DNA of 64,000 bases from CBDFGE01 sp965247055 (GCA_965247055.1 CBDFGE010000003.1:124001-188000), one strand, 5' to 3'; counted from the stretch's first letter, positions 35,001 through 44,089 are shown. A program made the numbers and translations. Notes: generated by a model from the letters alone, not told the origin.

Positions 35001-35549
35001 GGACGTCCCTATGCCGTGGCCACCCTGGAGTTGGTCTACGGCAGCACGGAGGTGATCGCCTGGCCCGAGGTTCTGGAACGGACGAGGGAGATATGGCAGG
35101 AAGGGAGACTGTTGCTGGTATCTGGAAGGTTGAAGGCAAGGGGTGACGAGCTATCGGTGCACTGTGAGCAGGCCAAGGTATACACGGAAACCGGGGACAG
35201 CGGGAGCAACGGGTCCACGGCGATGGGCTCGGCCGCCAAGGGTGGTGCTGGCCCGGATGGAGCGGTCCCCGGTACCAAGGCCGTGGCCCGGCGGGCCGGG
35301 AACGTCGTCATCACCCTGGTCGAGTCGGACGACGCGGGCGAAGATGCTCATCTGCTCAGAGAGGCGATACGGACGCTCCTGGAATTTCCAGGGAGCGACC
35401 GGGTGCATCTGGAGATTTCCATGCCGGGCAAACGGGTGCTGATGGAGCTCCCGGTGGTTACCACCGGCTATTGCCCCGAGCTGCAGGAGCGGCTGGAGGC
35501 GTTGCTGGGAGCAGGCAGTGTGCGGCAGAAGGTGGAGATGGAGGCGTAG
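32016..35549 (+). CDS. dnaE: DNA polymerase III alpha subunit
   Basis: A 1177-residue replicative polymerase. The N-terminal PHP domain keeps its metal ligands (HLHVHTEYSLLDG, ITDHGSLYG, NDCHYVHKAD). The catalytic palm has GVRGSAAASLVLYCLG and PDIDMDFQDDRRDEV with the paired Asp residues, and the finger/thumb part has FQLESAGMQRYIKELKPSS and GYAFNKAHSVSYALISYWT. An OB-fold near residues 970-1050 (LLGQVASISERATRDGRPYA) precedes the C-terminal domain. Length and order match DnaE1-type enzymes. It ends 7 bases from the convergent ogt gene. Confidence 0.97.
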   Translation: MFTHLHVHTEYSLLDGVSRIPKLVRQARDLGMGALAITDHGSLYGVVEFYMVCLEVGIKPIIGCEVYVAQASRHDRGPSERSPFHLTLLARDNQGYRNLMKLVTQAHMEGQYYRPRIDRELLEQYHEGLVAFSGCPTAEVPRLITEGRMEDARQAALWYKDLLGEGGYFLELQRHAHVDQLPAINEALVGMGRELDIPLLATNDCHYVHKADATLQDVLICIHTNTNLQDEKRLKMEDDSYYLKTHQEMAELFQDLPEALSNAELIAEMCDVTLATGQLHLPRYPVPEDADPDDYLARLCQEGFERLYSRPSPTAKERLSYELEVIKLTQFANYFLVVWDIASFARQNDILFGVRGSAAASLVLYCLGVTEVDPLEYRLVFERFLNLERKEMPDIDMDFQDDRRDEVLAYVTHRYGRDRVAQIITFGTLGAKASLRDVGRALGMGYADVDRVARMVPFKSRTLDDALSASGELADVYRSDESIHRLVDTAKALEGTVHHVSTHAAGVVISSEPLAEYVPLQRPTRGDESSDIAMTQYAMEPVAMLGLLKMDFLGLTSLTILQRAIKMVEERWGVRVDLHRLPLDDQKTFELLSSGKTTDTFQLESAGMQRYIKELKPSSLDDIAAMIALYRPGPMEHIDTFINAKHGMVPIKYPHPSLKEILEETHGVIVYQDQVLLILQAFAGYSLGRADIVRKAMGKKIPELMRQEREGFIEGAVGKGFTRELAQEVFNLIEPFAGYAFNKAHSVSYALISYWTAYFKANFPLEHMASVLNSRLDNPEKTASAIGECFRMGIPVLLPDVNRSGVHFTPDRDDKGTPALRFGLAAIKNVGEGAVRPLVEEREKGGAFASMEEFCTRVDLRGLNRRSLESLIKVGAFDSLGNRGALLKGADQVLSMSQREAHRRQTGQSSMFDGAEAGPMAAMNVNGEDVLAQEKVSWERELLGVPLSENPFKSIALVNTAGAVTSRDELDADMDGQRVTLLGQVASISERATRDGRPYAVATLELVYGSTEVIAWPEVLERTREIWQEGRLLLVSGRLKARGDELSVHCEQAKVYTETGDSGSNGSTAMGSAAKGGAGPDGAVPGTKAVARRAGNVVITLVESDDAGEDAHLLREAIRTLLEFPGSDRVHLEISMPGKRVLMELPVVTTGYCPELQERLEALLGAGSVRQKVEMEA

Positions 35550-35556
35550 GGACGGG

Positions 35557-36072
35557 TCACGGAGTCCCGCTCAGCCGCTGTCCTTCCATCTCCAGCAGCC
35601 GGGCCTTTCTGTCCAGCCCACCGCGATACCCGTGCAGGCCCCCGTCGCTGCCTATGACCCTGTGGCAGGGGATGACGACTGCGATACGATTCCTGGCCAT
35701 GGCCTGGCCCGCCGCCCTGAATGCGCCCGGCCTACCCGCGGCCGCGGCCAGCCACGCGTAGCTACGGGTTTCCCCCGGTGGTATAGTGCGACATGCCTCC
35801 CATGCCGCCTTGAAGAATGGCGGCGCATCCCCCAGGTCGAGGGCTATGCCGTCAAGGCAGCCCATTTCTCCCCCGACGTAGGCCTCCAGGCAAGCTCTTA
35901 TCTCCTCCAGGGCGTGGGGATCGTGGCGGGCCCTCCCTATCTCCGGGCCTAGCTCGTCCAGTGCTTCCTGGGGTGAAGGCCTGAGGGCCAGCTTGCGAAG
36001 GCCCCCGGGCGACATCAGCGCCCCCGCCCACCCCAGCCCAGTGGGGAATAGGTCGTAACATAGCGGCTTCAT
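35557..36072 (-). CDS. ogt: Methylated-DNA-protein-cysteine methyltransferase (Ogt)
   Basis: A 171-residue suicide repair protein that removes alkyl groups from O6-alkylguanine. The active Cys136 is in IPCHRVIG; the DNA-binding helix (WLAAAAGRPGAFRAAGQAMARN) and GLHGYRGGLDRKARLLEME complete the family pattern. The ATG at 36072 is chosen because GGAG lies just upstream; the longer frame adds 45 residues unlike the family. Confidence 0.9.
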   Translation of the reverse strand: MKPLCYDLFPTGLGWAGALMSPGGLRKLALRPSPQEALDELGPEIGRARHDPHALEEIRACLEAYVGGEMGCLDGIALDLGDAPPFFKAAWEACRTIPPGETRSYAWLAAAAGRPGAFRAAGQAMARNRIAVVIPCHRVIGSDGGLHGYRGGLDRKARLLEMEGQRLSGTP

Positions 36073-36196
36073 GCGAGTCTCCGGTACAGTCTGAATCTGT
36101 CTGGTGGCCCTGCTTGCTGGTGTCTTCCCTGCCCAGCCCCCGCCAGAGCCTCCCTGGATAGGTGTCATGGGTGTGCCGGCCCTGTGAGGGGCAGCG

Positions 36197-36742
36197 TCAC
36201 CCGGCACCTAGCTGAACCCTGGGCATCCGGTCCAGGCTGTCCCAATCGACCTTTCCCTCAACCTCCAAGCGGGTGAGGCGATGAGAGATGTCCTGATGTA
36301 GCCTGGTGGTGTCGACGCCCATCGTTTTGGGCAAAAACGGGACGAGGGCGTACTGGGCCTCACGAAACTTCGCCGTGGCACCCCGCCGGTTGTGGCGCTC
36401 CTGATGGAGCAGGCCCACCGCCGCCTTGATCATGGCCTGGTAAAAAAGGCGCAGGGGGTAGCTCTCTGCCAGCCACAGAGCCTCCAGGGTCTCGTGGCAG
36501 CGCCAGTACTCGCCGCGGTTGAACTCGCCTATGGAGACGGCTATCGCCTCGGGTGCCGAGGGTAAAGTCTCCAGGTACGGGGCGAGGCCGTCCCGGTGGA
36601 GCAGGGCCAGCCATGTGCGGTCGAGACCGCGGCGCTCGCCCTTGCCGGGGCGTGTGGGCAGGCCGGCGGAAGACGTGTGAACACCTGGCGGCGGGTGCCG
36701 GTCCTGGCCGCCCTGGCCCTGGGGACTCCCGTGTCTACGCAT
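36197..36742 (-). CDS. DUF309 family protein
   Basis: A 181-residue protein with the DUF309 core FNRGEYWRCHETLEALWLAE followed by LFYQAMIKAAVGLLHQERHNRRGA. The conserved Glu and His residues of this helical core look like a metal or catalytic site, but the family has no established function. The start lies 5 bases after the VIT1-like gene, which supports it, though the first 40 residues are not conserved and a later start is possible. Confidence 0.8.
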   Translation of the reverse strand: MRRHGSPQGQGGQDRHPPPGVHTSSAGLPTRPGKGERRGLDRTWLALLHRDGLAPYLETLPSAPEAIAVSIGEFNRGEYWRCHETLEALWLAESYPLRLFYQAMIKAAVGLLHQERHNRRGATAKFREAQYALVPFLPKTMGVDTTRLHQDISHRLTRLEVEGKVDWDSLDRMPRVQLGAG

Positions 36743-36747
36743 ACCAG

Positions 36748-37965
36748 TTAGGGGACCAGGTGGGGGATGCCCTCGCCCAGGCCGATGCCCAGCGCCGCCG
36801 CGGCAGCGCCGATGACCAGCACCTCCAGCCCCTGGAGGAGGGGCGATTTCTGCACTATCCGGCCCTTGCCCAGGCCGAGCAGGAACAGTCCCGCCAGCGT
36901 CCCTCCCACGGACGCACTGATAGCTACCTTGCCTTCAGTAAAGAAGAAGGGCAGCACGGGAACCATGGCGCCCACTATGAAGGCCGCGCCCATGGTGTAG
37001 GCGTCTTTGACGGGCCTGGAAGTTATCTCGGGACTCAGGCCCAGCTCCTTCTCCACTAGGGTGCGCAGCCATAGGTCCTTATCCGCTGATATGTGGTCGG
37101 CCACTGCCTGGGCCTCTTTAAAGCTCATGCCCTCCCGTTGGTACAGGACGACCAGCTCGGCCAGCTCCTCGGCGGGATGCTCTTCCAGCTCCCTGGCCTC
37201 GTTGGCGATCTCGGCCTTCTGAAGGTCCTGCTCCGCCCTTGACCCCAGGAACGCTCCCGAGGCCATGGAAACAACTCCGGCCAACGCTGCGGCCAGTCCG
37301 CCGATCACCACCGCCGTGTTCCCGATGTCGGCTACCGCCAGCGCGGCCACCAGGGCCAGGGTGCTGATAAGGCCGTCCTGGGCCCCGAACACCACCTCCC
37401 GTATGCGGCCCAACGATGCCACCCTCCAGCGCTCTCCTTCCAGCTCCATGCGGGCAGCGGCGTAGGTAGGGGACACCTCGGGGTGGGTGTTTCCGGGCCT
37501 CTGCGGGTCGGTGTGTCGTGAGGGGACGGCTGCACCCTCCGTGGACGCTTCGCGATCCGCGAGCTTGGCCTCCAGAGTTTTCAGGGCCTGGCTGAAGACC
37601 TCCAGATGGTGCGGCTCGCGGTCCATAGCCATGATAAAGGTCTCGGACGCGTCGAGGCGCCCCTCGTCCAGGGCTTCCCTCACGTAACGGGGATACATTG
37701 TGCTGATCTCTTTGGACTCGCCGGCGATCACGTTGCGGAGGTTCTCAATGCTGGACCTGATCTCGCCTGAGACGCGGAGGTGGTTCATACCGTGGATGTT
37801 CTCCGCTCCGGCCACCTCCTGGAACACCTGGGCGACCTCCGGTAGCCCCTCCTCCAGGGCCTTATAGGCGTAGGCGTTGTATTTAAGCTCGGCCAAGGCC
37901 TCGCTGACGATGGCATTCCACAAATTTCGTTCTGTTTTGGTCAGGCTACGGTCTATCTTGGCCAT
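36748..37965 (-). CDS. Rubrerythrin-VIT1/CCC1 fusion, membrane iron/manganese transporter
   Basis: A 405-residue fusion. Residues 1 to about 140 form a ferritin-like four-helix domain with diiron ligand pattern (EALAELKYNAYAYKALEE, EVAGAENIHGMNHLRV, EALDEGRLDASETFIMAMDREPHH). After a linker, residues 185-405 are a VIT1/CCC1 transporter (REVVFGAQDGLISTLALVAAL, the start of the first membrane helix) with about five helices. Such proteins (MbfA type) export or store iron and protect against peroxide. Probably regulated by iron or oxidative stress; no operator was seen. Confidence 0.88.
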   Translation of the reverse strand: MAKIDRSLTKTERNLWNAIVSEALAELKYNAYAYKALEEGLPEVAQVFQEVAGAENIHGMNHLRVSGEIRSSIENLRNVIAGESKEISTMYPRYVREALDEGRLDASETFIMAMDREPHHLEVFSQALKTLEAKLADREASTEGAAVPSRHTDPQRPGNTHPEVSPTYAAARMELEGERWRVASLGRIREVVFGAQDGLISTLALVAALAVADIGNTAVVIGGLAAALAGVVSMASGAFLGSRAEQDLQKAEIANEARELEEHPAEELAELVVLYQREGMSFKEAQAVADHISADKDLWLRTLVEKELGLSPEITSRPVKDAYTMGAAFIVGAMVPVLPFFFTEGKVAISASVGGTLAGLFLLGLGKGRIVQKSPLLQGLEVLVIGAAAAALGIGLGEGIPHLVP

Positions 37966-38081
37966 ACAACCTTCTCTGTATGTAAAGGCGCTGGTTAGCT
38001 TGTTCCTCGGCCCTCACGATGACGATGGAAGAGAGCGGGTTGGATCACCGGCGCGGGGCGCCGGGCACCTGGAGTTGTATT

Positions 38082-38160
38082 TGGTGCCCCCAAGGGGCTT
38101 CGATCCCCTGATCTCCACCTTGAAAGGGTGGCGTCCTTGGCCAGGCTAGACGATGGGGGC
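38082..38160 (-). tRNA. tRNA-Glu (UUC), CCA encoded
   Basis: Minus strand: acceptor stem GCCCCCA/TGGGGGC of 7 pairs, anticodon stem CCACC/GGTGG around CTTTCAA with anticodon TTC, T stem AGGGG/CCCCT, discriminator A and genomic CCA (38082-38084). The T-loop reads ATCGAAG, so position 54 is A rather than the usual T. A TATAAT box lies about 10 bases upstream of the 5' end (38170-38175), within the end of argC's vicinity. Confidence 0.92.
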
Positions 38161-38181
38161 ACGCGTACAATTATAACTCAG

Positions 38182-39273
38182 CTACGGATATACCGCCAGC
38201 GCTTCCAGGGCCATGGTCTCGGGCAGTCCGAACATGAGGTTCATGTTCTGTATGGCCTGGCCGGCCGCGCCCTTGACCAGGTTGTCCAGGCAGCTTATCA
38301 CGATGAGCCTGCCGGTCCTCACGTCCACCGTGGGGTAAAGCAGGCAGGTGTTGTTCCCCAGCGTCTGTTTCGTCTGAGGTGGCGAGGGAGTCACCTTCAC
38401 GAAGGGCTCGTCGGAGTAGAAGTCCAGGTAGATCTGGGCGACCTGTGACCTCGCCTCCTCCCAGGAGGAGAAGGCCCCGGGCCTTAGCCGCGCATAGCAG
38501 GAGCTCAGTATGCCCCGGGTCATGGGCACCACGTGGGTCAGGAACGTGAGGCTTAGGGGTCCCTGGTCTCCATGGCCGGCCCAGGCATCCGCCGGGTCCG
38601 GGCTGGCAGCCCGGGACCTGCGTTTGAGCAACTTGCCGAGCTCCTGGGTGATCTCCGGCAGGTGGCGGTGGCCATCCACGGAGTAGGCCATCACGTTCTC
38701 ATTCACCTCTGAATAGTGGGCGGTGAGGCTCGGGCTGCGGCCTGCACCGGACACCCCCGATTTGGCGTCCACAATTATGTCCGGCTCTATCAGGCCCTCC
38801 CTAACGGCCGGTGCCAGCGCCAGGATCGCGCTGGTGGGGTAGCACCCCGGGTTGGCCACCAGACGGGCCTGGGACACCTCGGGCCGGTTGAGCTCCGTAA
38901 GGCCGTAAACCGCCTCTTCGAGGTAACGGGGGCCCGGGTGGGAGACCCCGTACCACTCTTCGTAGTCCGCTATACTCCGAAGGCGAAAGTCGGCGCTTAT
39001 GTCCACTACCTTGAGGCCCGCCTCTATGAGGGGTATTACCGCCTCGGCGCTGGCCTTGTGGGGCAGTGCCGAGAACACCAGGTCCAGGCTGCCGTCCAGC
39101 TCCGGCTTAATGACAAGGTCCAGTGCCGACAGATGGGGGAATACGTCTGCCAACTTCTGCCCGGAGGCGCTCCTCCCGGTTACGGAGGTCAGGCTGGCCT
39201 CCGGGTGGCGGTGAAGCAGCCTTGCCAGCTCTGAGCCGGAATATCCCGTGACGTTGATTATCCCTACTCGCAA
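38182..39273 (-). CDS. argC: N-acetyl-gamma-glutamyl-phosphate reductase
   Basis: A 363-residue enzyme of arginine synthesis that reduces N-acetylglutamyl phosphate to the semialdehyde with NADPH. VGIINVTGYSGSELARLLHRHP is the nucleotide-binding start, and NPGCYPTSAILAL holds the catalytic Cys144. GVSGAGRSPSLTAHYSEVNEN and FLTHVVPMTRGILSSCY follow as expected. There are no other arg genes beside it; tRNA-Glu follows directly on the same strand, perhaps co-transcribed. Confidence 0.94.
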   Translation of the reverse strand: MRVGIINVTGYSGSELARLLHRHPEASLTSVTGRSASGQKLADVFPHLSALDLVIKPELDGSLDLVFSALPHKASAEAVIPLIEAGLKVVDISADFRLRSIADYEEWYGVSHPGPRYLEEAVYGLTELNRPEVSQARLVANPGCYPTSAILALAPAVREGLIEPDIIVDAKSGVSGAGRSPSLTAHYSEVNENVMAYSVDGHRHLPEITQELGKLLKRRSRAASPDPADAWAGHGDQGPLSLTFLTHVVPMTRGILSSCYARLRPGAFSSWEEARSQVAQIYLDFYSDEPFVKVTPSPPQTKQTLGNNTCLLYPTVDVRTGRLIVISCLDNLVKGAAGQAIQNMNLMFGLPETMALEALAVYP

Positions 39274-39357
39274 ATCTCCCCTCTCGGCCCGTCGCTCCGG
39301 GTCTTCCGGTACTCGGTCTTCTGTCCGGTGCAGATAAGTGGAACGGAAGGGCGTCCC

Positions 39358-40080
39358 TTATCTCTGGTTCTCCAGCTCGTTGGAAGGGCAGGCGTGGGCC
39401 AGGACACACCGGCCGCATAGTGGCCTGGGTGCTTTGCACACCCTGCGGCCGTGGGTGATCAGCGCCAGGTGGAAGGGGAATACCTCTTCCGGTTCAACCG
39501 CCCACTCCAGTATGTCGTGGGCCTGCTCATAGCTGGTCTTGGGGCCGATCAGGCCCAGGCGCTTCGCCACGCGATAGACATGGGTGTCTACGGCCATGGC
39601 GGGCATACCCAGGGCGAAGCAGAGGATGATCGCTGCCGTCTTGGGCCCGACCCCTGGCAGCTCCCGGAGCCACGACTTGGCCTCGTCCAGGGGCATGTCC
39701 TTGAGGAAGTAGAGGTCCAGCGAGCCGCGACGTTCGAGGATCAGGTTGAGTACCTGCTTTATGCGGGGTGCCTTTATGGTGGCAAGTCCCCCCACGTTGA
39801 TGCACCGGGCAATGAGCTCCGTATCCCCCCTGGCCACCTCCTCGAAGGAGGAGAAGGTGTCCATGAGTTGCTTGAAGGCCCGCTCGGAGTTGTGGTCGGA
39901 GGTGTGCTGGGAGAGGATGGTGAACACCACCTCGGAGATGGGGTCATAGCGCGGTTCCCGGGGGAAGGGCTCGTACTCCTTGCTCAGGACGTGCAGCACT
40001 TCGGCGGCGCCAGGGGCAACCCCTTCCGGCCCGTTGGACTGGGTAGGCGTGGCCGTACCCTCACTCCTTGCTCTTGCCAT
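39358..40080 (-). CDS. nth: Endonuclease III-like DNA glycosylase
   Basis: A 240-residue HhH-GPD glycosylase. The helix-hairpin-helix LRELPGVGPKTAAIIL includes the catalytic Lys, and MAVDTHVYRVAKRLGL the catalytic Asp. The C-terminal 4Fe-4S motif is complete (Cys-x6-Cys-x2-Cys-x5-Cys in the last 30 residues). It removes oxidised pyrimidines or similar bases. The start at 40080 follows AGGAGG; the longer frame adds a non-conserved extension. A TGCTACAAT box (40155-40163) precedes it. Confidence 0.9.
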   Translation of the reverse strand: MARARSEGTATPTQSNGPEGVAPGAAEVLHVLSKEYEPFPREPRYDPISEVVFTILSQHTSDHNSERAFKQLMDTFSSFEEVARGDTELIARCINVGGLATIKAPRIKQVLNLILERRGSLDLYFLKDMPLDEAKSWLRELPGVGPKTAAIILCFALGMPAMAVDTHVYRVAKRLGLIGPKTSYEQAHDILEWAVEPEEVFPFHLALITHGRRVCKAPRPLCGRCVLAHACPSNELENQR

Positions 40081-40383
40081 GGCCCGGAGCCTCCTGAGAG
40101 GCCCGCCTTCCCCCTTGCAGTACCGTGGCCACACGATGTGCGGCATCGAACCTGATTGTAGCATTTTATTCCATCCCAGTGCATTCAGCAAAGGCCGGTC
40201 CGGTCGCCGCCGCCGGGCTATGTGTGGGCGCTGGCTGACACCGGAATATCACAGGTGGACAGACCCCGTGTTGACTCGATATGGTATGTTATAGGTGTCT
40301 GTCAGGTGGGTGCGGGGGGGGGGCAATCCCGGGTCCGGTGACCGGGCTGTCGATGAGCGTAAGATTAGGAGGGCTGCGGCCAC

Positions 40384-41758
40384 GTGGACGATAATGTGAG
40401 GGACCGAGTAGAGGATGCGTTGCGGGGGCACGACGCCCGGTATGTAGAGGTGAGGGTGGAGGAGGTGACGGGGACCCACATCAGGTACAGGGGCAAGGAG
40501 TTGGACGAGATCGGCCACACCGCCGGGCTGGGAGGCTGTGTCAGGGCCCTGGCCGGGGGTTGGGGCTTCGCTTCTTTTAACGACCTGGATGGACTCAGGG
40601 AGAAGGTGGCCACGGCGGTGAGAAACGCCCGCCTGGTAGAGGACAAAGAAGTCGGCATGGCTGCCGTGGAGCCGGTGGTAGACACGGTCCCTGGCCCACG
40701 TAGAGAAGGACCCCCTGGCTGTCCCACTCCGGGACAAGAAGTCGCTCCTGGACCAGTACGTGGATATTATCTGGAGCGTGCCGCACATCACGACCTCCAC
40801 GGTGGGCTACGGTGACAGCCGCCGGGTGAGGGTGCTAGCGACCTCCGAAGGGACCTATATCCAGCAGGAGAAGATCGACGTGACATTCCGGCTCGGCGCG
40901 ACGGCGAGAGACGGAGGTGACGTTCAGCAGTCGGGACTAAGCCTCGGGTCCAACGGCGACTACTCTTTCGTGGAGCGGCTCCATTCTGAGGCCGAGAAGA
41001 CCGCCCGTTGTGCCGTGAGCCTCCTCCGGGCTCCCCAGGCAAAGGGCGGCGAGTACACCGTCGTGCTCGATCCGGTGCTGGCGGGGGTTTTCATCCACGA
41101 AGCCTTCGGCCACCTCTCAGAGGCCGACCACGTATATGAGAACCCGCGGCTCAGGGAGATTATGGCTATAGGACGACGTTTTGGCGGGAGCCACATCAAC
41201 GTTGTGGACGGTGCGGCAGTGCCCGGCCTGAGGGGGAGCTACCGCTACGACGACGAGGGGGTGCCCGCGAAAAAGACCTACCTGCTGAGGGAGGGGCAAC
41301 TGGTGGGTAGGCTCCACTCGAGGGAGACGGCGGCCACCATGGGGGAGCAACCCACGGGCAACGCCCGGGCTATTTCGTCCCAGTTCCCACCCATCGTGCG
41401 TATGACCAACACCTACATCGAGCCGGGGACGGCCACCTTCGAGGAGATCATCTCAGACGTCCAGGAGGGGCTGTACGTGCGCAACTGGTATGGCGGAATG
41501 ACCAGCATGGAGCAGTTTACCTTTTCGGCGGGCGAGGCCTACGCGATCCGTAACGGCCGGGTGGAAGAGCTAATGCGGCCCGTGCTTCTCACGGGCAATC
41601 TGTTCACGACTCTCGAAAACCTGGACGCAATCGCCAACGACCTGGATATGAACCAGGGCGGGGGATGTGGCAAAGGCGGCCAGTCGCCCCTCGCTGTGTC
41701 CAACGGCAGCCCCCACATACGCATCCGAAATTGCCTGATAGGCGGGGCTACCTCATGA
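40384..41758 (+). pseudogene. tldD: TldD metalloprotease, one-base frameshift
   Basis: The GTG at 40384 (AGGAGG upstream) begins a TldD N-terminus (YVEVRVEEVTGTHIRYRGKEL). After VEPVVDT near 40690 the coherent sequence continues one frame over (AHVEKDPLAVPLRDKKSLL) to the end at 41758. A C too many in the CCC at 40689-40691 would explain it. The zinc-protease motif HEAFGH is intact in FIHEAFGHLSEADH. TldD and TldE act together to cleave peptides, for example in maturation of modified peptides or CcdA degradation. A read error is a serious alternative because all other features are conserved and tldE is intact. Confidence 0.8.
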
Positions 41759-43089
41759 CGGCTCCCGATGGACTCGACGGGATGCTGGAGGGCCTGCTGG
41801 ACAGGGCCTCCCGGGTGTGCGACGCGGCGGAGGTGTTCTACGTCCATCACCGGGACGAACCGGTGCTCTTCGAGGCCAACCGGCTGAAAGCGGTGGAGAC
41901 CAGGGAGAGCTCAGGCGTCGCCTTGAGGATCATCAAGGATGGCAGGATGGGCCTGTCGTCCACCTCGGACCTGAAGAACGCGGGTAGCCTGGTAGAGAAC
42001 ACCCTGGAGATCGTACCCTTTGGCCCCGAAGCCCACCTAGGGTTTCCCTCCCTTCGCAACTTCCCTCCCGTTGATGTGTACGATGCCGGGACGGAATCGG
42101 TCCCCGTAGATAAGATGGTGGGCCTGGGCCACTCCGCCATCGACCGGCTGAGGGAGCATAGCCCCGAGATTTTGTGCGACGCCACCGTGAGCAAGGGCGT
42201 TACTACGGTTACGCTGCTTAACTCCCGGGGGGGATACGCTACTTACACCAAGAGCATCTTCTCCATGTTTGTCCACGGGACCATCGTGGAGGGGACCGAC
42301 ATGCTCTTCGTCCTGGACGGCAAGAGCTCGTGCCGCCCCCTGGATGATGCTTCGGAGATCGTGGAAGCAATCCGGGGCCAGCTGGAGTGGTCGAGGGTGG
42401 TGGCGCCGGCGCCGGTGGGCCGCGTGCCGGTGGTGTTCACTCCCAGGGGAATGGCAGGAGCCTTGCTGACGCCCCTGCTATCGGGGTTCAACGGCCGGAC
42501 TGTCCTCCAGGGTGCCTCACCCTTGGTCGGGAAGCTGGGAGAACGCCTGCTGGATGAGCGGTTCAGCATGTGGGATGAGCCCACCTTCCCATACGCTCCC
42601 GGCAGCCGGATGTGTGATGACGAGGGCGTGGCCAGCAGGAGATTGCCCCTGGTGGAGAAGGGGGCCATCGCCAGCTTCCTGTACGACCTTCAAACTGCGG
42701 CACAGGCGGGCGGCGAGAGCACAGGCAGTGCCCACAGGGGCCTGAGCAGCCTCCCTTCCCCGGGGTCGAGCGTGATCATGGTGGGTGAGGGCGACACTTC
42801 CTACGAGGACATGATAAAAGATATGAAGGTGGGCCTGGTGGTGGAGCGCTTCCTGGGAGCGGGCCAAAGCAACGTTCTTGGTGGGGCCTTTAACGCCAAT
42901 GTCCTTCTGGGCTACCGAGTCGAAGATGGGAGTGTCTCGGGCAGGGTGAAAAACACTGTCATATCTGGTAATGTATATGAAGTGCTAAGAAATATCGAGG
43001 CGATCGAGAGGGAGAGCCACTGGGTAGGGGGCTCCCTAAAGGTCCCTGCCCTTTACCTCCGGGACGTGTCGGTGACGTCCAAAGAGTAG
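41755..43089 (+). CDS. tldE: TldE/PmbA metalloprotease subunit
   Basis: A 444-residue partner of TldD. ESSGVALRIIKDGRMGLSSTSDL near residue 45 and VFTPRGMAGALLTPLLSGFNGRTVLQGASPL in the middle match PmbA. The C-terminal VVERFLGAGQSNVLGGAFNANVLLGYR is conserved. TldE lacks the zinc ligands; the heterodimer is the active form. The ATG overlaps the tldD stop (ATGA), which indicates translational coupling. Confidence 0.92.
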   Translation: MTAPDGLDGMLEGLLDRASRVCDAAEVFYVHHRDEPVLFEANRLKAVETRESSGVALRIIKDGRMGLSSTSDLKNAGSLVENTLEIVPFGPEAHLGFPSLRNFPPVDVYDAGTESVPVDKMVGLGHSAIDRLREHSPEILCDATVSKGVTTVTLLNSRGGYATYTKSIFSMFVHGTIVEGTDMLFVLDGKSSCRPLDDASEIVEAIRGQLEWSRVVAPAPVGRVPVVFTPRGMAGALLTPLLSGFNGRTVLQGASPLVGKLGERLLDERFSMWDEPTFPYAPGSRMCDDEGVASRRLPLVEKGAIASFLYDLQTAAQAGGESTGSAHRGLSSLPSPGSSVIMVGEGDTSYEDMIKDMKVGLVVERFLGAGQSNVLGGAFNANVLLGYRVEDGSVSGRVKNTVISGNVYEVLRNIEAIERESHWVGGSLKVPALYLRDVSVTSKE

Positions 43090-43165
43090 GGTTGATCCTA
43101 GGGCACTTTGCCATCCTGCTACGCCGAGGGAGACCACCCGGGACAACCTCCAGGAAGGTATACCC

Positions 43166-44089
43166 TTGTCTCTGGACAGGTGTCTACAGCAGATAACCGA
43201 TGAGGGAGCGGCACTCAGCTATTCGGCCCTCATAGAGATGTCCGACCTTTCTCCCGCGGAGATTGGCAGGTTCGCCCGGGTGTGGCATAAGGTGGGCGCT
43301 GACCGCAAGCTCATGGTGATACAGCGGCTGGTAGAGATGGCCGAGGATAACGCAGAGTTGGACTTCAGCTCCGTGTTCAAGCTAGGGCTCAAGGACGCCA
43401 GCGAAGAGGTACGGGAGACGGCCATCACCGGGTTGTGGGAGTTCGAGGACCGGTCCCTGATTCCCGGTCTGGTGGAGTTGCTAAAGGGTGACGAGTCCGG
43501 CAAGGTGCGTGCGGCGGCTGCCATGGCCCTGGGGAGATTCGCCTCCCTGGCCCAGGACGGGAAGATGCTTTCCAGAGACGGCGAGTTGGTGGAGCAAAGC
43601 CTCATGAGGGCCCTCGAGGACGAGGCGGAGTGGATGGAGGTCAGGAGGAGGGCGCTGGAGTCGGTTGGGCCCTTCAACAGTCCGAAAATAAGAGAGTATA
43701 TGCGATGGGCGTACGAGAGTGACGAACTGGAGCTGAAATGCAGCGCCATCTATGCCATGGGGAAAACTGGTGAGAGCCAGTGGCTTGCTCTCTTTGTACG
43801 CGAGCTACAAAACCCCTCAGCGCCAATGCGTTATGAGGCGGCCAAGGCCTGCGGCGAGTTGGACGATGACGAGGCGGCCCCTCATCTGGTGCCGCTGCTC
43901 CTTGACGACGACCTCCAGGTGCAACTGGCGGCGATAGGAGCCTTTGGGAAGATCGGCGGACCGGTGGCCACGAGGGCGCTCAAGAGGTGCCTGACCAAGG
44001 GGGAGCCAGTGCTGGAGGACGCCGCCCGGGAGGCACTGGAGTCCATCCAGGCCCTGGAAGACCCCATGGGGTTTAGCTATGAGCTGTAG
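43166..44089 (+). CDS. HEAT-repeat protein
   Basis: A 307-residue soluble protein made of helical repeats, for example SEEVRETAITGLWEFEDRSLIPGLVELL, KVRAAAAMALGRFA, PMRYEAAKACGELDDDEAAPHLVPLLLDDD and LQVQLAAIGAFGKIGGPVATRAL. HEAT repeats form curved protein-binding scaffolds. No enzyme domain. The TTG start follows AGGAAGG. It follows tldE by about 75 bases and may share its transcript. Confidence 0.82.
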   Translation: MSLDRCLQQITDEGAALSYSALIEMSDLSPAEIGRFARVWHKVGADRKLMVIQRLVEMAEDNAELDFSSVFKLGLKDASEEVRETAITGLWEFEDRSLIPGLVELLKGDESGKVRAAAAMALGRFASLAQDGKMLSRDGELVEQSLMRALEDEAEWMEVRRRALESVGPFNSPKIREYMRWAYESDELELKCSAIYAMGKTGESQWLALFVRELQNPSAPMRYEAAKACGELDDDEAAPHLVPLLLDDDLQVQLAAIGAFGKIGGPVATRALKRCLTKGEPVLEDAAREALESIQALEDPMGFSYEL

